Assembly (NCBI GenBank): GCA_026120185.1
Contig: JANUWF010001224.1
Location: 1,302,001 to 1,366,000 of the forward strand
Origin: Voacanga thouarsii
Taxonomy: Eukaryota; Streptophyta; Magnoliopsida; Gentianales; Apocynaceae
Length of the DNA stretch: 64,000 nt
Reading direction: 5' to 3'
Part shown: one piece after another, positions 11,077-22,784 of the stretch
How positions within the stretch are numbered: the first letter of the stretch is position 1
Layout: the number at the start of each line of letters is the position of its first letter
Program-made: the position numbers and the translations under genes
Notes under the pieces: generated by a model
What the model was told of the DNA's origin: nothing
The model's input: only the letters and a program-made list of their open reading frames with translations
Databases searched by the model: none

Positions 11077-14000
11077 TGATGTGCATAAACAAGAGACAGA
11101 AATTTTTAATAGACTCACAAGTACCAGATCAAGCATTACATATGAAAACAAGGAAGGACCTTCAGATGGCCACATAGCATAATTTCTCCCCACTAACTAG
11201 TTCCCTTAACTTTGGCACCTCAATCACATAAGTAGTTTGCCACTGTCTAGAGCTTATCAATATGAATCAAAATACAAATAAATGGATATGCTATAAAACT
11301 TAAGGATTTTGTGGCAAGAAAGCCTGAAATGCAGAGAAGTAATAAGTGACTTAATAGAATATGTTCACTGCATTTACATGCAAAGAGATGAAATGAGAAG
11401 GGGGTAACAAACAACCTATAGAATGAACAATAGTCATTAAGAAGAAAAGAAGGAAATTTTGGCTAAATGCTATAGAAAGATGTAGTGAATTTGCTGCTAA
11501 TACACAATGATTACTCAAAATTGCTAATGAATCATAAGCTCTTTATTCAAGAGTGATAAAACATCTTTTCCAGCAAGCTTCTTGGATACTAATTGCTGCC
11601 ATCATTGGCTTCTGTGGTTGGGAAAGAAAATTCATATTTATAATTAGACAAAAATATGAAAAATCTAGATAGAATAAATGGAAAATTTCACATCTCCATT
11701 AGAATAACTGTGCCAAACTAGAATTATAGGGCAAGATCTATACATACAACAACACATGGTCTTGTGAAAACTCTGCATCCATGAATCATACCAAGTAGTA
11801 GCTATAAACATTTTGCAGGAACTATTATTATTTTTAAAAGTGATAATAAGAAAATATTTATACCACAAGAAATCAGTCATGTTGCAGCTGCATATCTCCC
11901 TTGGATAGATCAAGTATACAGATCCTTTGAGAAACACAAACAATTCATGTTACTTATGACACAAATAGTTTACAACTCTTAATCTCCACCAATTAAGCTA
12001 AATTAAAAAGCTGGATGCAGCACAGGGAAATAATGAAGAAAGCACTGGAAGTAAGCTTCCTTGGCATTCGTTCATGATGCTAACAGTCATAATTAAGGCC
12101 AATACGAGAATGTAGATTCAGATTCTATAGTTATCCTAACTTTAAAAATTAAACTCTTTATTTGTTTATGTGGCTGGACCTATAATGAAATTTTGGAACA
12201 CATAATTACAAGTACTATTTCACCATGTTCATATAAAAAATAAGAAAAGAATAAATAAAAACATCTATACATATATTAGAAACCAAATTTAGAAAATAAA
12301 CAGCTATACATATCACTGAAGTTTCTGACAGAACTTTCTGGACACAAGGTCCTCAAATTCTTGTGGCTCAAGAATGCAGCTTAATTAGATGAACTATTCT
12401 TTCAATCATGTCCCTTACATATATCCCTTTAGAATTGCATATTACTTCAAATCAAAATCTACTATCTCTGTAGCTACATTCGGACTTGCCTAAACTAATC
12501 CTTTCCAAATCTCATACCACTGCATCTCTATGATATTGATACTCAGGACAATTATAGTACACACACACCATGCCTATTCTTGTTTGCATTCATTTTTTTT
12601 GTCATAAAATGGCAAATATACATGACTAAAAGAAGGGGGAAAAAAGAAAAATCAAAATTGTATCTCGTTTTAAAGCTTTGACAAAATTAAAATTGTCTTA
12701 ATTACCTCTAGTACACTTTTAAAAACAGCCGTTTTAGATACTTTTGAGTAAAAATTAGATGAGAGAAATAAAAAGAAACATAAAAACACCATACTGCAAC
12801 TTATGGCTTGATAGGTACAATAGATATTTAGCTTTCTAAGTAAATAGATAACGACCCAACATGAATAGCCTTCATCAAAATTTACTTCATATACTATAAG
12901 AAAAATGTGCATTACAAAGCCAGGAAAGACTTATATAAGCTTACCCAGGTTATGAATACTTCTGAGGCAGTATAGAAGAAACTTTATCAGTGAACTGTAG
13001 ACAATCAAAGGTTACAAGATCATATGCTTGATACGAATATTTAACTTCAAACAACCTACGAAAGCATTGAAAAAGAAAAAGGGAACAGACTGCAAAAGTT
13101 TCAACCTGAAGAACAGGCTGATATATAGATGTTGTTAAATATATCCCCTACTCAAGTAGTACAATAATAGGACCATAACCTTCTTGAAGTACATTTGTAT
13201 CTCTCCTACACTATCCTTGGCAAATTAGATCAACCCCTGATCAAAATTTTCCATGTATGGTTAAAGTTGCATAAAACTATAGGTGCCGAATATAAAAGGG
13301 AATTGAAAAAATTGGAAATAAAACAATTTAGCTTGAAATGGATTGGAAAATAAAGGTAATAGTTTACCTATGACTGCATTTAACAATGTGAAGCTTTTTC
13401 ATACTTTTCCTATTATTTCCTAAATATATGATAGTTGGAGAAAGTGATGTTGAATGAGGCAATAGTTTTTATATTAACATCATTGAACACATTGATTGGC
13501 AAAATCTATTAGGATAAACCTAGAATACAACTCATTTTATCCTTTCCTGAAGAAAAGAAAAAAATCCGTGCAAAAGATATTGATTAATAGGAACAAGCAA
13601 CTGCTGAGATTTTCCTTTTTTAAAAAAAAAAAAGCCTAAGAAACTATTGAAGAAAAATAAACAAAAAACACAGAAGAAATTCATCTATCATATCAGGTTA
13701 TTGCTAAATGCAGCACAGAAAAAGCACCCACTGAAAGATGGGGGAAAACATTTAAAACAAGGTGATGTGCTTATAAATAAAGAATTCAAAATTTCATTAT
13801 ACTTTTGAACAAAAAATTTGATGATAGACTCGATATTATTAGATGATCCTACTAAAGCACCAAGAGAAGTTTCATCTTCAATTGTCTATATGCAGAAAGG
13901 GTAAATCCTACATTTTCTAAAGGTAATTTGCATCATTCCCCCTTCTAAAAATCTACAAAAACTTCAAGTGAAGCATGAGCCAGTTCAGAGACCAAAATTT

Positions 14001-14797
14001 TGGTTACCACTTTTTTTGAAACTAAAACCAAAAGGAAAATCAACAGTCAATAGAGCTAACATTCTAAAAAGACTCTGACTCCATATTTAAAACTATAAAC
14101 CAATTCAGAAACCAAATGTGCTAGAATTTTATAGACTAATGCCAAAGGGACAATATGCAATATAGAATGCAAAATATAAATATATCTAAAACTTGAGCTA
14201 GAGGACCTTTCATGATTTGAAAATTCAAGCTCCCTGTCGTCCATTAGGGGAGCAAAACCGACAGAACAATAGCCCGCCAAGTAAGTCTCTGGTGCTAAAA
14301 CATGGATCAGCTTTGTGAACCTATTGTCAATTGAAATCTTGATTGCTTTAGGTTAATTAGAGAAGAAACCCCAGAATAAAAATTAGATCTTTGAATCAAC
14401 ATAGGGTGAAAGATTTTTTCTCCAGAAGCATAATAATCTAAAATTTCAACAAAATCATGAAGGCAAACAAATGGAAACAACATGTATTAAGGAATTATAA
14501 ATTAGACCAAGAAATTTCCTATCTAATAGAAACATCTCAGGAAATGCAATATACCCAGAAATTTTGACATGATAGCAACATCCACAAAATAAATAATGTG
14601 AAGTAGAATTTGAGCCATAAAATATTAATAAAAAACAGAAGAAATATACCATTCACATAAATTCTCAAGAGCCGAATGAGAGCCACATCAATTTTTCTCA
14701 ATAAATCTAAATCTAAAGTTACGAAGCATAAAGAGAAGGGACAGAGATAGGAGGGGTAATGCTAAGTGCTAAGGCTTGAAAAGATAACTAGAAAATC
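11077..14797 (-). other. Low-copy-looking region with exon-like blocks on the minus strand, no identified gene
   Basis: This 3.7 kb resembles no other part of the window and has no LTR, TIR or transposon protein. It was once contiguous with 21247 onward, before the element at 14798-21241 inserted. On the minus strand two stretches look like exons. About 14720-14650 has DLDLLRKIDVALIRLLRIYV and then a donor-like G|GTATAT. About 14345-14216 has RFTKLIHVLAPETYLAGYC, then SVGFAPLMDDRELEF, then acidic/serine-rich residues. The phases of these two would be compatible. A third candidate, about 12999-12950, is bounded by TTGTCTACAG and GTAAGC. I recognise no family, and chance open frames are possible. 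Confidence 0.25.
14793..14797. repeat. Target site duplication, left copy (AAATC)
   Basis: AAATC directly before the LTR start at 14798 is repeated exactly at 21242-21246, directly after the second LTR. Confidence 0.85.
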
Positions 14798-15741
14798 TGA
14801 TGCGTTAAGATTTGGGCATAAAAATCATACAAAAAATGAGCACATTCCCAATCAAGTTTAAATTAAAATGTTGGACCCAAATCACACATATGAGCAAGTG
14901 TACTCATCATTACTGAGCATAGGGTTCAAATGAGTGTCGATCCTTAAGGAACAAGTAAACATTAATTACCCCTCTTTTATTGTTTAACCGACTCAACAAA
15001 GTGAAAATCAAATAAGAAGGAAAACTAAAAAGAAAATAAAATAAAAATATGTACATGTCAAGGATTGAGAAGTATGCAACCAACCCATTGATTAGACAAC
15101 TATGACCCTTAAGAACTTAACTATTATCATAATCAATCATTCTCTTGGCACCATGAAGGATTAAGGTAAATTAGCATCACTTGGTCTGTCTGAACTAATT
15201 CATCCAAACGATGCATTAAACACAATCCTTAATTAAATTTCCGTGTTCTGGCAAATTTAAAACATGAAATTAATCAATGAATCCTTGGTCTGGCAAACAT
15301 CAATTAACCTTTAATTACTCAATCCTCAGCAATTAACCTCTTTGGTCTAGCAAGTTAACAGCTAATGAATGTGAAAATTAATCAATTGCAACCATCATCA
15401 ACCTCTTTGGTCTAGCAAGTTAACAATAGAAACAACCAACTAATCTCGGAATATGCCCAAGTAATTAAATACTAAGAAGAACAATCAATTAATCAAAAAA
15501 TCAAATAACTCCAAGAATCATGATTATCTAAAACAATGTCAAATTACAATAGAACAATTAAAACATCATTGTCAAGAAAAAGAAAACAAAGTAAAAGAAA
15601 GAACTCATAGACAAGCCTCCTTCTTCTTCCTTAGAAAACCTTCTTGTACAACTCTCCTTGAACTTGAAGAATTCCTCCTTAGACTGAGTGATTTTCTATG
15701 ATGATCAATGAATTCTCCCTCTTTTCCTTGTGTTTTTCATC

Positions 15742-15749
15742 TATTTATA
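15742..15749 (-). promoter_or_regulatory. TATA box of LTR (TATAAATA on minus strand)
   Basis: TATAAATA on the minus strand, flanked by AAGCC and GATGAAAA. It lies just downstream, in element orientation, of the GCCGGCGCC motif array. The same arrangement is found at 20711-20718 and 36426-36433. Confidence 0.6.
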
Positions 15750-15874
15750 GGCTTAAGAAGTGCCTAAACTCGAAGGTACAAAGTTCTTGGCCGAGTAGAA
15801 GTTGGAAGATGCTAAAACTCCCCAGATTTCCAAAAATGCATGAAAAGATCGCAGCACCGCCTCAGGAACACACT

Positions 15875-16122
15875 ATAGCCGGTGCCTCCTTGGTCCTTTG
15901 GAGCCGGCACAGCCTATGCTTTGTTTCTCCACTCGTTTGTCGATTTTTTTCCGAATTTTGCGCATACATTCCAGGCTGCAGCCGGCGCCACCTTCAGCCT
16001 TACAGCCGGCGCCAGTTAGGCTCTGTTCTACTCTGCTTCTCCAATTTTTCCATCACTTTAAAGTCCATTCATCTAGTGTACATCCGGCACCGATTCCAAG
16101 CTTCCAGCCGGCGCCGCCTCTG
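15875..16122 (-). promoter_or_regulatory. Array of GCCGGCGCC-type motifs upstream of the LTR TATA box
   Basis: Six near-copies of AGCCGGCGCC/AGCCGGTGCC occur at about 15877, 15900, 15979, 16003, 16082 and 16107, in otherwise AT-rich sequence. The same array occurs in the partner LTR (20,844-21,064) and in 36,080-36,305. A promoter role is inference from position. Confidence 0.45.
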
Positions 16123-16296
16123 CTCTGTTTCGCGACAATTTTGCTTTGTTTTACCTAAAAAACTGAAATAATGACCAAAATACTTTTCCAAGGGTAAAAT
16201 CTCAAATATGAAAGAATATGACTAGTTATTGCACAAAATGTATTACAAAAGAGCCTCAAATAACTATGCAAAATATTACCAAATTAGACCCTATCA

Positions 16297-19200
16297 TATT
16301 CTCCCACACTTAGCTCTTTGCTTGTCCTCAAGCAAAGCATCAAGAACAAGTAGAAAAATACAAGGTTTTATTCACATCACTCAATCAATTCCCAAAACAT
16401 ATCTTCAATGCTTTCTTTACTTATGAACATAAAACATCTGATACTAAATCTTTCACAGCCAATGCAAGACTTGTGTAGTGATAAATAACTTAGTAGAACC
16501 ATCACAATACTTCACAATATTCTCAAACTATTAGAAAGTAGTTAGTTCAAAAAGAATATGCATTCCATATGCTTACTTTTTATACACTCTCTCCACTAAT
16601 CCGAGACATATCATGATTCTATTTAGATCAAGTAGGACTTTTAAGCTTGTAATGTAAGGCTAAAGGTTTGTAATGCGGCTTAGCAAACGAAGGATATAGG
16701 AACATCAAAAGTCAAAGAAAAACTGAGAGTAAGCAAGAAAAGGGTAACCAAAATAAACCTATAATTCCCAACTCTTCTTACTCTCTTATTCCAAGAACCA
16801 ATCAAACCATAACCTTATATAACAACCCTTATGCATTTTAAGCAAATCCTGCATTGCTCTTTCTTTACATCAATTCTTTTCCTCACAAGATCAATCAATT
16901 TTCCAGCAATGGTAGCAAGTATCTTATATGAACTTACTTTTACAGCTCACTCACCATCCATTTTGTGATTTTTTCCTCTTTTTGTCTTCTATTCTCTTTC
17001 AATTCTTTCTTCTTTTACTCCTCTTTTTTCTTTTTCTACTGCTGTTCTTTTCTTTTTCATTTACTTTTCTTTCTAGCAGCTTGTTGTTTTATCTCTTCAG
17101 TCGTTTCTTTTCTTCTTTCTCATCCTTTTTCAGCTCGCATTCTTTTCTTTCTCAATCTTTCAACTTCTTCCTTTCATTCCACTTCCTCTCTTTTCCCAAC
17201 TCTAATTATAATTGATCCATGACTGAAAGTAACAAGTCATGATCTCTCTCCCTGCATTGTTCTCAACATACATACACTTTCATCCTTGAAGAGGATAAAG
17301 ATTTGGAAATTATACAAACTCTCAGCACAAGTAATGGACAAAATATCGTGACGGGTTGTAAAGAAAAAAATCACCAATTTAAGATCAAAATAGGCACTAG
17401 GGATAATATAGCACTAGGTAGGCTTGAAAAGCTCAAACTATCTAAAGAAGGCCTATTACCGTCATCCCTAAGTTAAATCATGAATGTCTTTCTTATTTCG
17501 CCTTAAGAGGTATTCAAGTAAGTTCTAGAATGCTCCACGCATTTTAGAGAAAAAAAACAAGTTTAAGAATAATGCAAAGTATTTGATCAAGAACTACTTT
17601 GTCCAAGTGAGTGCAAAAAGGCATGCATAAGCCATAAATGACCTAGAACATATGCTCTATAATCCATCATAAAGACATGCACTAAAAATACGGCTTCAAA
17701 TCTCCAAAAAATTAGAAAATTTCTTAGAAAATTTTGAAAAATTTTGTTCCCAAGAAAGCTAAAGAGTATATAGAAGACTTGTCAATCAAACCACTCCCCC
17801 ACACTTAAACTGGACATTGTCCTCAATGGACAAATAAATAGAACCAAAACAATCAATACCAAGGGACCAAAAAGATAAACGAGAAGAGATAAGAAAAACA
17901 AACTTCCATTCCAAATTAGCTCCAAAAGTTTCACTCTTCTAAATCTTTAAATTTTCAGAACTTTTAAACCAAAGTTTTCTAAAGTAGCTCACCACTAAGA
18001 AAACACCAAGATAATTGATAAAAACTTGGACAAAGTATATCACCAAACCACTCCCCCACACTTAAATTGGACAATGTCCTCCTTGGCAAAAGATAAATGC
18101 CAGAAAGCATCTCCAAAGGGACAAAAAATAATAAAGGGGTAGAAAGTTTAAGTAATACTTCCCAAGTGCAATAATGCTCCAATAGATGGCCAAGCTTAAG
18201 GTAAAGAGAAGGGCTTGTCCAAGAGGACTTTATGCCTATAAAATAAAACACAAAGAAAAGCACAAAGAAAATAATAATAAAATAAAAACATACCTAAATA
18301 AACGAAAACAAACTAAAGAAAAAGAATAAAATAATAAACAAATAAAAAAACAATAATAATAAAACAAAAACTCTCTACACTCATCATGCTTCCTCATCAA
18401 ACCTTTTGAAAAGAAATTAAAGCTCAAAGTAGTAGATAGGCATACTGAATGTAGAAAGAATGGAGGATTTTGAAAAATAGAAGGTTCATGAAAATAATTT
18501 TTTTCTCACTAAAGCAAAACACATAAACCCCTTTCCCTAACATTTCTTTCGACACACAAATATTGTTGTCAACATATAAGTGCACATGGTTTCTAAAGAA
18601 TGCCTCAAGCTTGAAATCACCGATTAACCCTTCAAAAGAATTTTTACAATTAAAATTTCCCTTAAAACTTAGCAATTGAGTTCTTAAGAATGGGATCAAG
18701 AAATCCTTACTTTTCAACACATTTACAAAAACTAAGTTACCTCCCGTTGAATGGGGTGAAGGGTAGAGATTACCACCATTCTCCAAGGACTTTTATGATA
18801 TAGTATTGAAAGATTCAATTCCTTGAAGCATGATAAATTCAACACATCATTATTTGGACCTATATTCTCCAAGAAAAGAGAGGAACCTACAAAATCATGT
18901 GACAAAGAGAGATTTAGATTATTAGCACATAGAGAAGAATTGAAAACCCCCTTCCCACATTGGGCAGTTGTCCCTCATAGGATCTCCCCTCTCCTAGGTG
19001 ATTCTCTTGTTCAAGTGTATGGACCAGCATGAACTTATGATTCTCCTCAACAATCTTAACTAAGTGTGTCCTTTGATTGCACAATTGTTGGGATGCTTCA
19101 TCATTCCCCTGAATAGATGAATTTGTATTGGCTACACAAGAATTCACTAATGCTTCTAATGACGTCTCACCAAAAACATCAATGTTAGCTTGTAATTTTG

Positions 19201-19718
19201 CCAATCAATACACTATTGCTCTCTCTCACTTTTTTTTTTTACAACTAAAAACTATCCTAACTGAATGCATGACCACGAACTTATAAATTAAATATTAGAC
19301 TAAGATTAAAAATTTTAAATAAAGAAATAAATAAATTCAATTCGTCGAAAATATCATGTTAGCCAAAAGTCCAAACTTGAAAATAAGAAGAGTTAGTACT
19401 GACTAAAAATTATAGACGAAAAAAAAAATCATCTAATTCAAAATACAAGGATTACACATATTCCACATTAACATTAGGTTAGTAAAATTAAATAACTAAA
19501 TATACAATTTATTCAAACATACAAAAACAAGTTAGTTATTATTAACATGTATCTCTCTATTTACATATTTGCAACATATAGTGAAAGTAAAATACAATTA
19601 TACAAACAACAAAATAGGGCACTTCTTTATACAAGGAACATATATACACATTTACATGGTTAAATCAACAAAATCCAGGCTTTCATGCTATTGTTCCCCG
19701 GCAATGGCGCCAAAAACT
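16297..19718 (-). other. Non-coding interior of the LARD-like element
   Basis: No retroviral domain in any frame. Long pyrimidine runs (16,960-17,210) and A-rich runs (18,230-18,370) give meaningless open frames. Three purine modules of the form AAGTGTGGGGGAG (minus strand) occur at about 16,300, 17,795 and 18,050. The first abuts the 3' LTR and is the likely polypurine tract. Confidence 0.7.
19695..19712 (-). other. Primer binding site of the LARD-like element
   Basis: On the minus strand TGGCGCCATTGCCGGGGA follows the 5' LTR end by six bases. It matches the Athila-type consensus TGGCGCCGTTGCCGGGGA except at one position. Confidence 0.8.
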
Positions 19719-21241
19719 TGATGCGTTTAGATTTGGGCATAAAAATCATACAAAAAATAAGCACATTCCCAATCAAGTTTAAATTAAAACGTTGGACCCA
19801 AATCAGACATATGAACAAGCGTACTCATCATTACTGAGCATAGGGTTCAAATGAGTATCGATCCTCAAGGAACAAATAAACATTAATTACCCCTCTTTTA
19901 TTGTTTAACCGACTCAACAAAGTGAAAATCAAATAAAAAGGAAAACTAAAAATAAAATAAAATAAAAATATGTACATGTCAAGGATGGAAAAGTATGCAA
20001 CTCAACCCATTGATTAGACAACCATGATCCTTAAGAACTTAACCATTGTCATAATCAATCATTCTCTTGGCACCATGAAGGATTAAGGTAAATTAGCATC
20101 ACTTGATCTGTCTCAACTAATTACTACTTTCTAGATAAATTAGCATCACTTGGTCTGTCTCAACTAATTCATCCAAAAGATGCATTAAACACAATCCTTA
20201 ATTAAATTTCCGTGGTTTGGCAAATTTAAAACTTGAAATTAATCAATGAATCCTTGGTCTGGCAAACATCAATTAACCTTTAATTACTCAATCCTCAGCA
20301 ATTAACCTCTTTGGTCTAGCAAGTTAACAGCCAATGAATGTGAAAATTAATCAATTGCAACCATCATCAACCTCTTTGGTCTAGCAAGTTAATAATAGAA
20401 ACAACCAACTAATCTCGGAATATGCTTAAGTAATTAAATACCAAGAAGAACAATCAATTAATCAAAAAATTAAATAACTCCAAGAATCATGATTATCTAA
20501 AACAATGTCAAATTACAATAGAATAATTAAAACATCATTGTCAAGAAAAAGAAAACAAAGTAAAAGAAAAAACTCATAGACAAGCCTCCTTCTTCTTCCT
20601 TAGAAAACCTTCTTGTACAGCCCTCCTTGAACTTGAAGAATTCCTCCTTAGATTGAGTGATTTTCTATGATGATCAATGAATTCTCCCTCTTTTCCTTAT
20701 GTTTTTCATCTATTTATAGGCTTAAGAAGTGCCTAAAGTCGTAGGTACAAAGTTCTTGGCCGAGTAGAAGTTGGAAGATGCTAAAACTCCCCAGATTTCC
20801 AAAAATGCGTCAAAAGATCGCAGCACCGCCTCAGGAACAGACCACAGCCGGTGCCACCTTGGTCCTTCGGAGCCGGCGCCGCCTGTGCTCTGTTTCTCTA
20901 CTCGTTTGTCGATTTTTCTCCGAATTTTGCGCATACGTTCCAGACTGCAGTCGGCGCCACCTTCAGCCTTACGGCCGGCGCCAGTTAAGCTCTGTTCTAC
21001 TCTTCTTCTCCAATTTTTCCATCACTTTGAAGTCCATGCATCCATTGTACAGTCGGCGCCGCCTTTGCTCTATTTCACGACGGTTTTGCTTCGTTTTACC
21101 CAAAAACCTTAAATAATGACCAAAATACCTTTCCAAGGGTAAAATCTCAAATATGAAAGAATACGACTAGTTATTGCACAAAATGTATTACAAAAGAGCC
21201 TCAAATAACTATGCAAAATATAACCAAATTAGCCCCTATCA
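19719..21241 (-). repeat. 5' LTR of the LARD-like element (1523 bp)
   Basis: On the minus strand it starts TGATAGGGGCTAA and ends AAACGCATCA. Compared with the other LTR it carries a local tandem duplication of about 40 bp around TTAGCATCACTTG (20,090-20,165). A TATA box lies at 20711-20718, followed by the motif array at 20,844-21,064. Confidence 0.9.
20711..20718 (-). promoter_or_regulatory. TATA box of the 5' LTR
   Basis: TATAAATA on the minus strand, the counterpart of 15742-15749. As the 5' LTR copy it would drive element transcription. Confidence 0.6.
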
Positions 21242-21246
21242 AAATC

Positions 21247-21654
21247 CTATAAAGACTAGGAATAAAAGGGCTAAAAGCTGATGAGGTAAAATTTACATGG
21301 CCATATGTTAATGTCGGAAATATTTGGGCGTTGCGGCCTTAGCTTTTCATTTTTTTTCTTTAAATTAAAAAATTGGACTTTTAGCTTTTTTTTTATTATC
21401 CTCTTCTAAATAAAATTACATTTAAATTTTTTTAAGGTAAAAATTATACTTAAGTTGTGAATATATTATAACGTATAATAAATGTTATTAAATATATTTA
21501 TTCTTACACTTACCTTTAAATTATTTTAAAACTACAGTATTTAGCTATATTTGTAATATGTGTTGAAAAGTAAATGTCACAACAATTGTTTATTTTAACA
21601 TTTAAAAAATGTGCCATTAAAACTATGTCACGAAAACTATTTTTTGTTGTAGTG
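21247..21654. mobile_element. Possible CACTA-type transposon end
   Basis: The stretch ends TTTTTTGTTGTAGTG at 21654, the expected right end of a CACTA element (inverted CACTACAACAAAAAA). Sequence just inside has TGTCACAACAA and GCCATTAAAACTATGTCACG, similar in style to the subterminal repeats after 60658. No matching left end was found, so only a terminus is claimed. Confidence 0.4.
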
Positions 21655-21902
21655 ATTCTTGATCAAAACTTCAAAAATAGTAGAAAGGAATGTAACTATA
21701 AAGATAGATATAAAATATGAGCAAAGATATGTCAAAAAGAATTATAAAGGAAAAAGTTCTTAATAATAAATCCGGAAAAACATATTAATGAAATTTCTTA
21801 TCTTTTTATTTTCTTTTTCTTTTTGAATTGTGCATTTGATTGTGTAACCATCAAAACAAAATTTTCATTTATATATTTTTATTCATTTTTTCTTGAGAAA
21901 AT

Positions 21903-21904
<2 letters not shown>

Positions 21905-21934
<30 letters not shown>

Positions 21935-22014
21935 TGTATGTATGTATGTATGTATGTATGTATGTATGTATGTATGTATGTATGTATGTATGTATGTATG
22001 TATGTATGTATGTA

Positions 22015-22066
<52 letters not shown>
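21905..22066. repeat. Compound microsatellite (TATG)n then (TG)n
   Basis: About 29 uninterrupted TATG units (21906-22020) pass directly into about 22 TG units (to 22065). Open frames through it on both strands are artefacts of the repeat. Confidence 0.98.
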
Positions 22067-22069
<3 letters not shown>

Positions 22070-22784
22070 TGAGTAAGGATGAGTTTTTTTTAAAACAATG
22101 AATAATAACAATAAAATAAATAAATAATAGAGTATAAAACCCAAAAAAAAAAAAAAATTGTGGGTTGGAAGAGGGAGTGAGTGATGTAGGATGCGTTATG
22201 ATAATGAGAGTCCCCTATACCACAACATTACACCACAAAAGCTTGCCTCATGGTGGTCCTCTCACTCCCCCCTCCCATTCCACTCATTCAATTATTACAA
22301 TTTCTCTCTCTTCCAAGCTTCCTTTCCTTGATTCTTCCACGCTTTAACACTCTTTTTTTTTTAATATATAGTTGGTTAATAATATTTTTATTTTTAATTT
22401 TTTAAATTTTCACTTATAATTAATTAAAAATTATTATTTACCAAAATATTAAACGCAATTCATATTTCATACTCATAGTATATTTATAAAAAAGAAATCA
22501 TAAATTTATACTAACATATCTGCATATTATTAACCAACGGAATATGAATTTATACTAAAATTTATATTTTACCAACTAAATTTGCACGATTGGTAAATAG
22601 TTAGAAAACTTTAAAATTCTTTTTACTTTAAATTTAGTTGGTAATCAGTTGGAAACAACCAACGGACTATGATTAGTCATTCTTTTTATAAGTCGAATGG
22701 ATGATGTATCCCTTTCAATTTTTTAAATTCAAAACGATACCTCTTTTTATATTTTATTTATTTTTTAAAAAGGAAAGTTTAGAA
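22067..22784. other. AT-rich intergenic sequence, no gene seen
   Basis: Contains an A-run (22143-22156), a short less AT-rich stretch at 22,160-22,350 with partly complementary GAGGGAGTGAGTG and CACTCCCCCCTCCC, and repeated ACCAACGGA/TTAGTTGGTAA words (22,535-22,670). These could be the ends of small DNA transposons, but no clear inverted termini with target duplication were found. Confidence 0.4.

Larger units (their letters stand above)
14798..16296 (-). repeat. 3' LTR of the LARD-like element (1499 bp)
   Basis: On the minus strand it starts TGATAGGGTCTAA and ends ATCTTAACGCATCA. It contains a GC-rich motif array (15,877-16,120) next to a TATA box and differs from its partner at 19719-21241 by scattered substitutions, about a dozen in the first 300 positions. 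Confidence 0.9.
14798..21241 (-). mobile_element. Complete non-autonomous LTR retrotransposon (LARD-like), minus strand
   Basis: A 6444 bp unit bounded by two direct LTRs (14798-16296 and 19719-21241) with TG...CA ends and a perfect 5 bp target duplication, AAATC. In its own orientation it runs from 21241 to 14798. A primer site next to the 5' LTR (19695-19712) and a purine-rich site before the 3' LTR (16297-16312) are present. The 3.4 kb interior has no gag or pol domain in any frame, so it must rely on enzymes from another element. The primer site TGGCGCCATTGCCGGGGA is of the type known from Athila/Tat gypsy elements. That lineage assignment is inference. Confidence 0.9.

Noticed and set aside
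10089..11182. Several short frames near the end of LTR B
   Set aside because: Inside the LTR or crossing its end. The conserved nucleotide order with LTR A explains the sequence.
15698..16171. 157-residue frame, and the related one at 20771-21116
   Set aside because: They lie in the GC-motif part of LTRs. Several frames are open because the region is C/G-rich and stop-poor, and the two LTR copies do not preserve one frame.
16928..17222. Open frames of about 90 residues rich in Phe, Ser and Leu
   Set aside because: They arise from a TTC/TTT/CTT pyrimidine tract in the non-coding interior of the LARD-like element. Two overlapping frames are open at once.
21823..22144. Open frames on both strands reading repeated MYVC and THTH/YIHT
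   Set aside because: Direct translation of the (TATG)n/(TG)n microsatellite.
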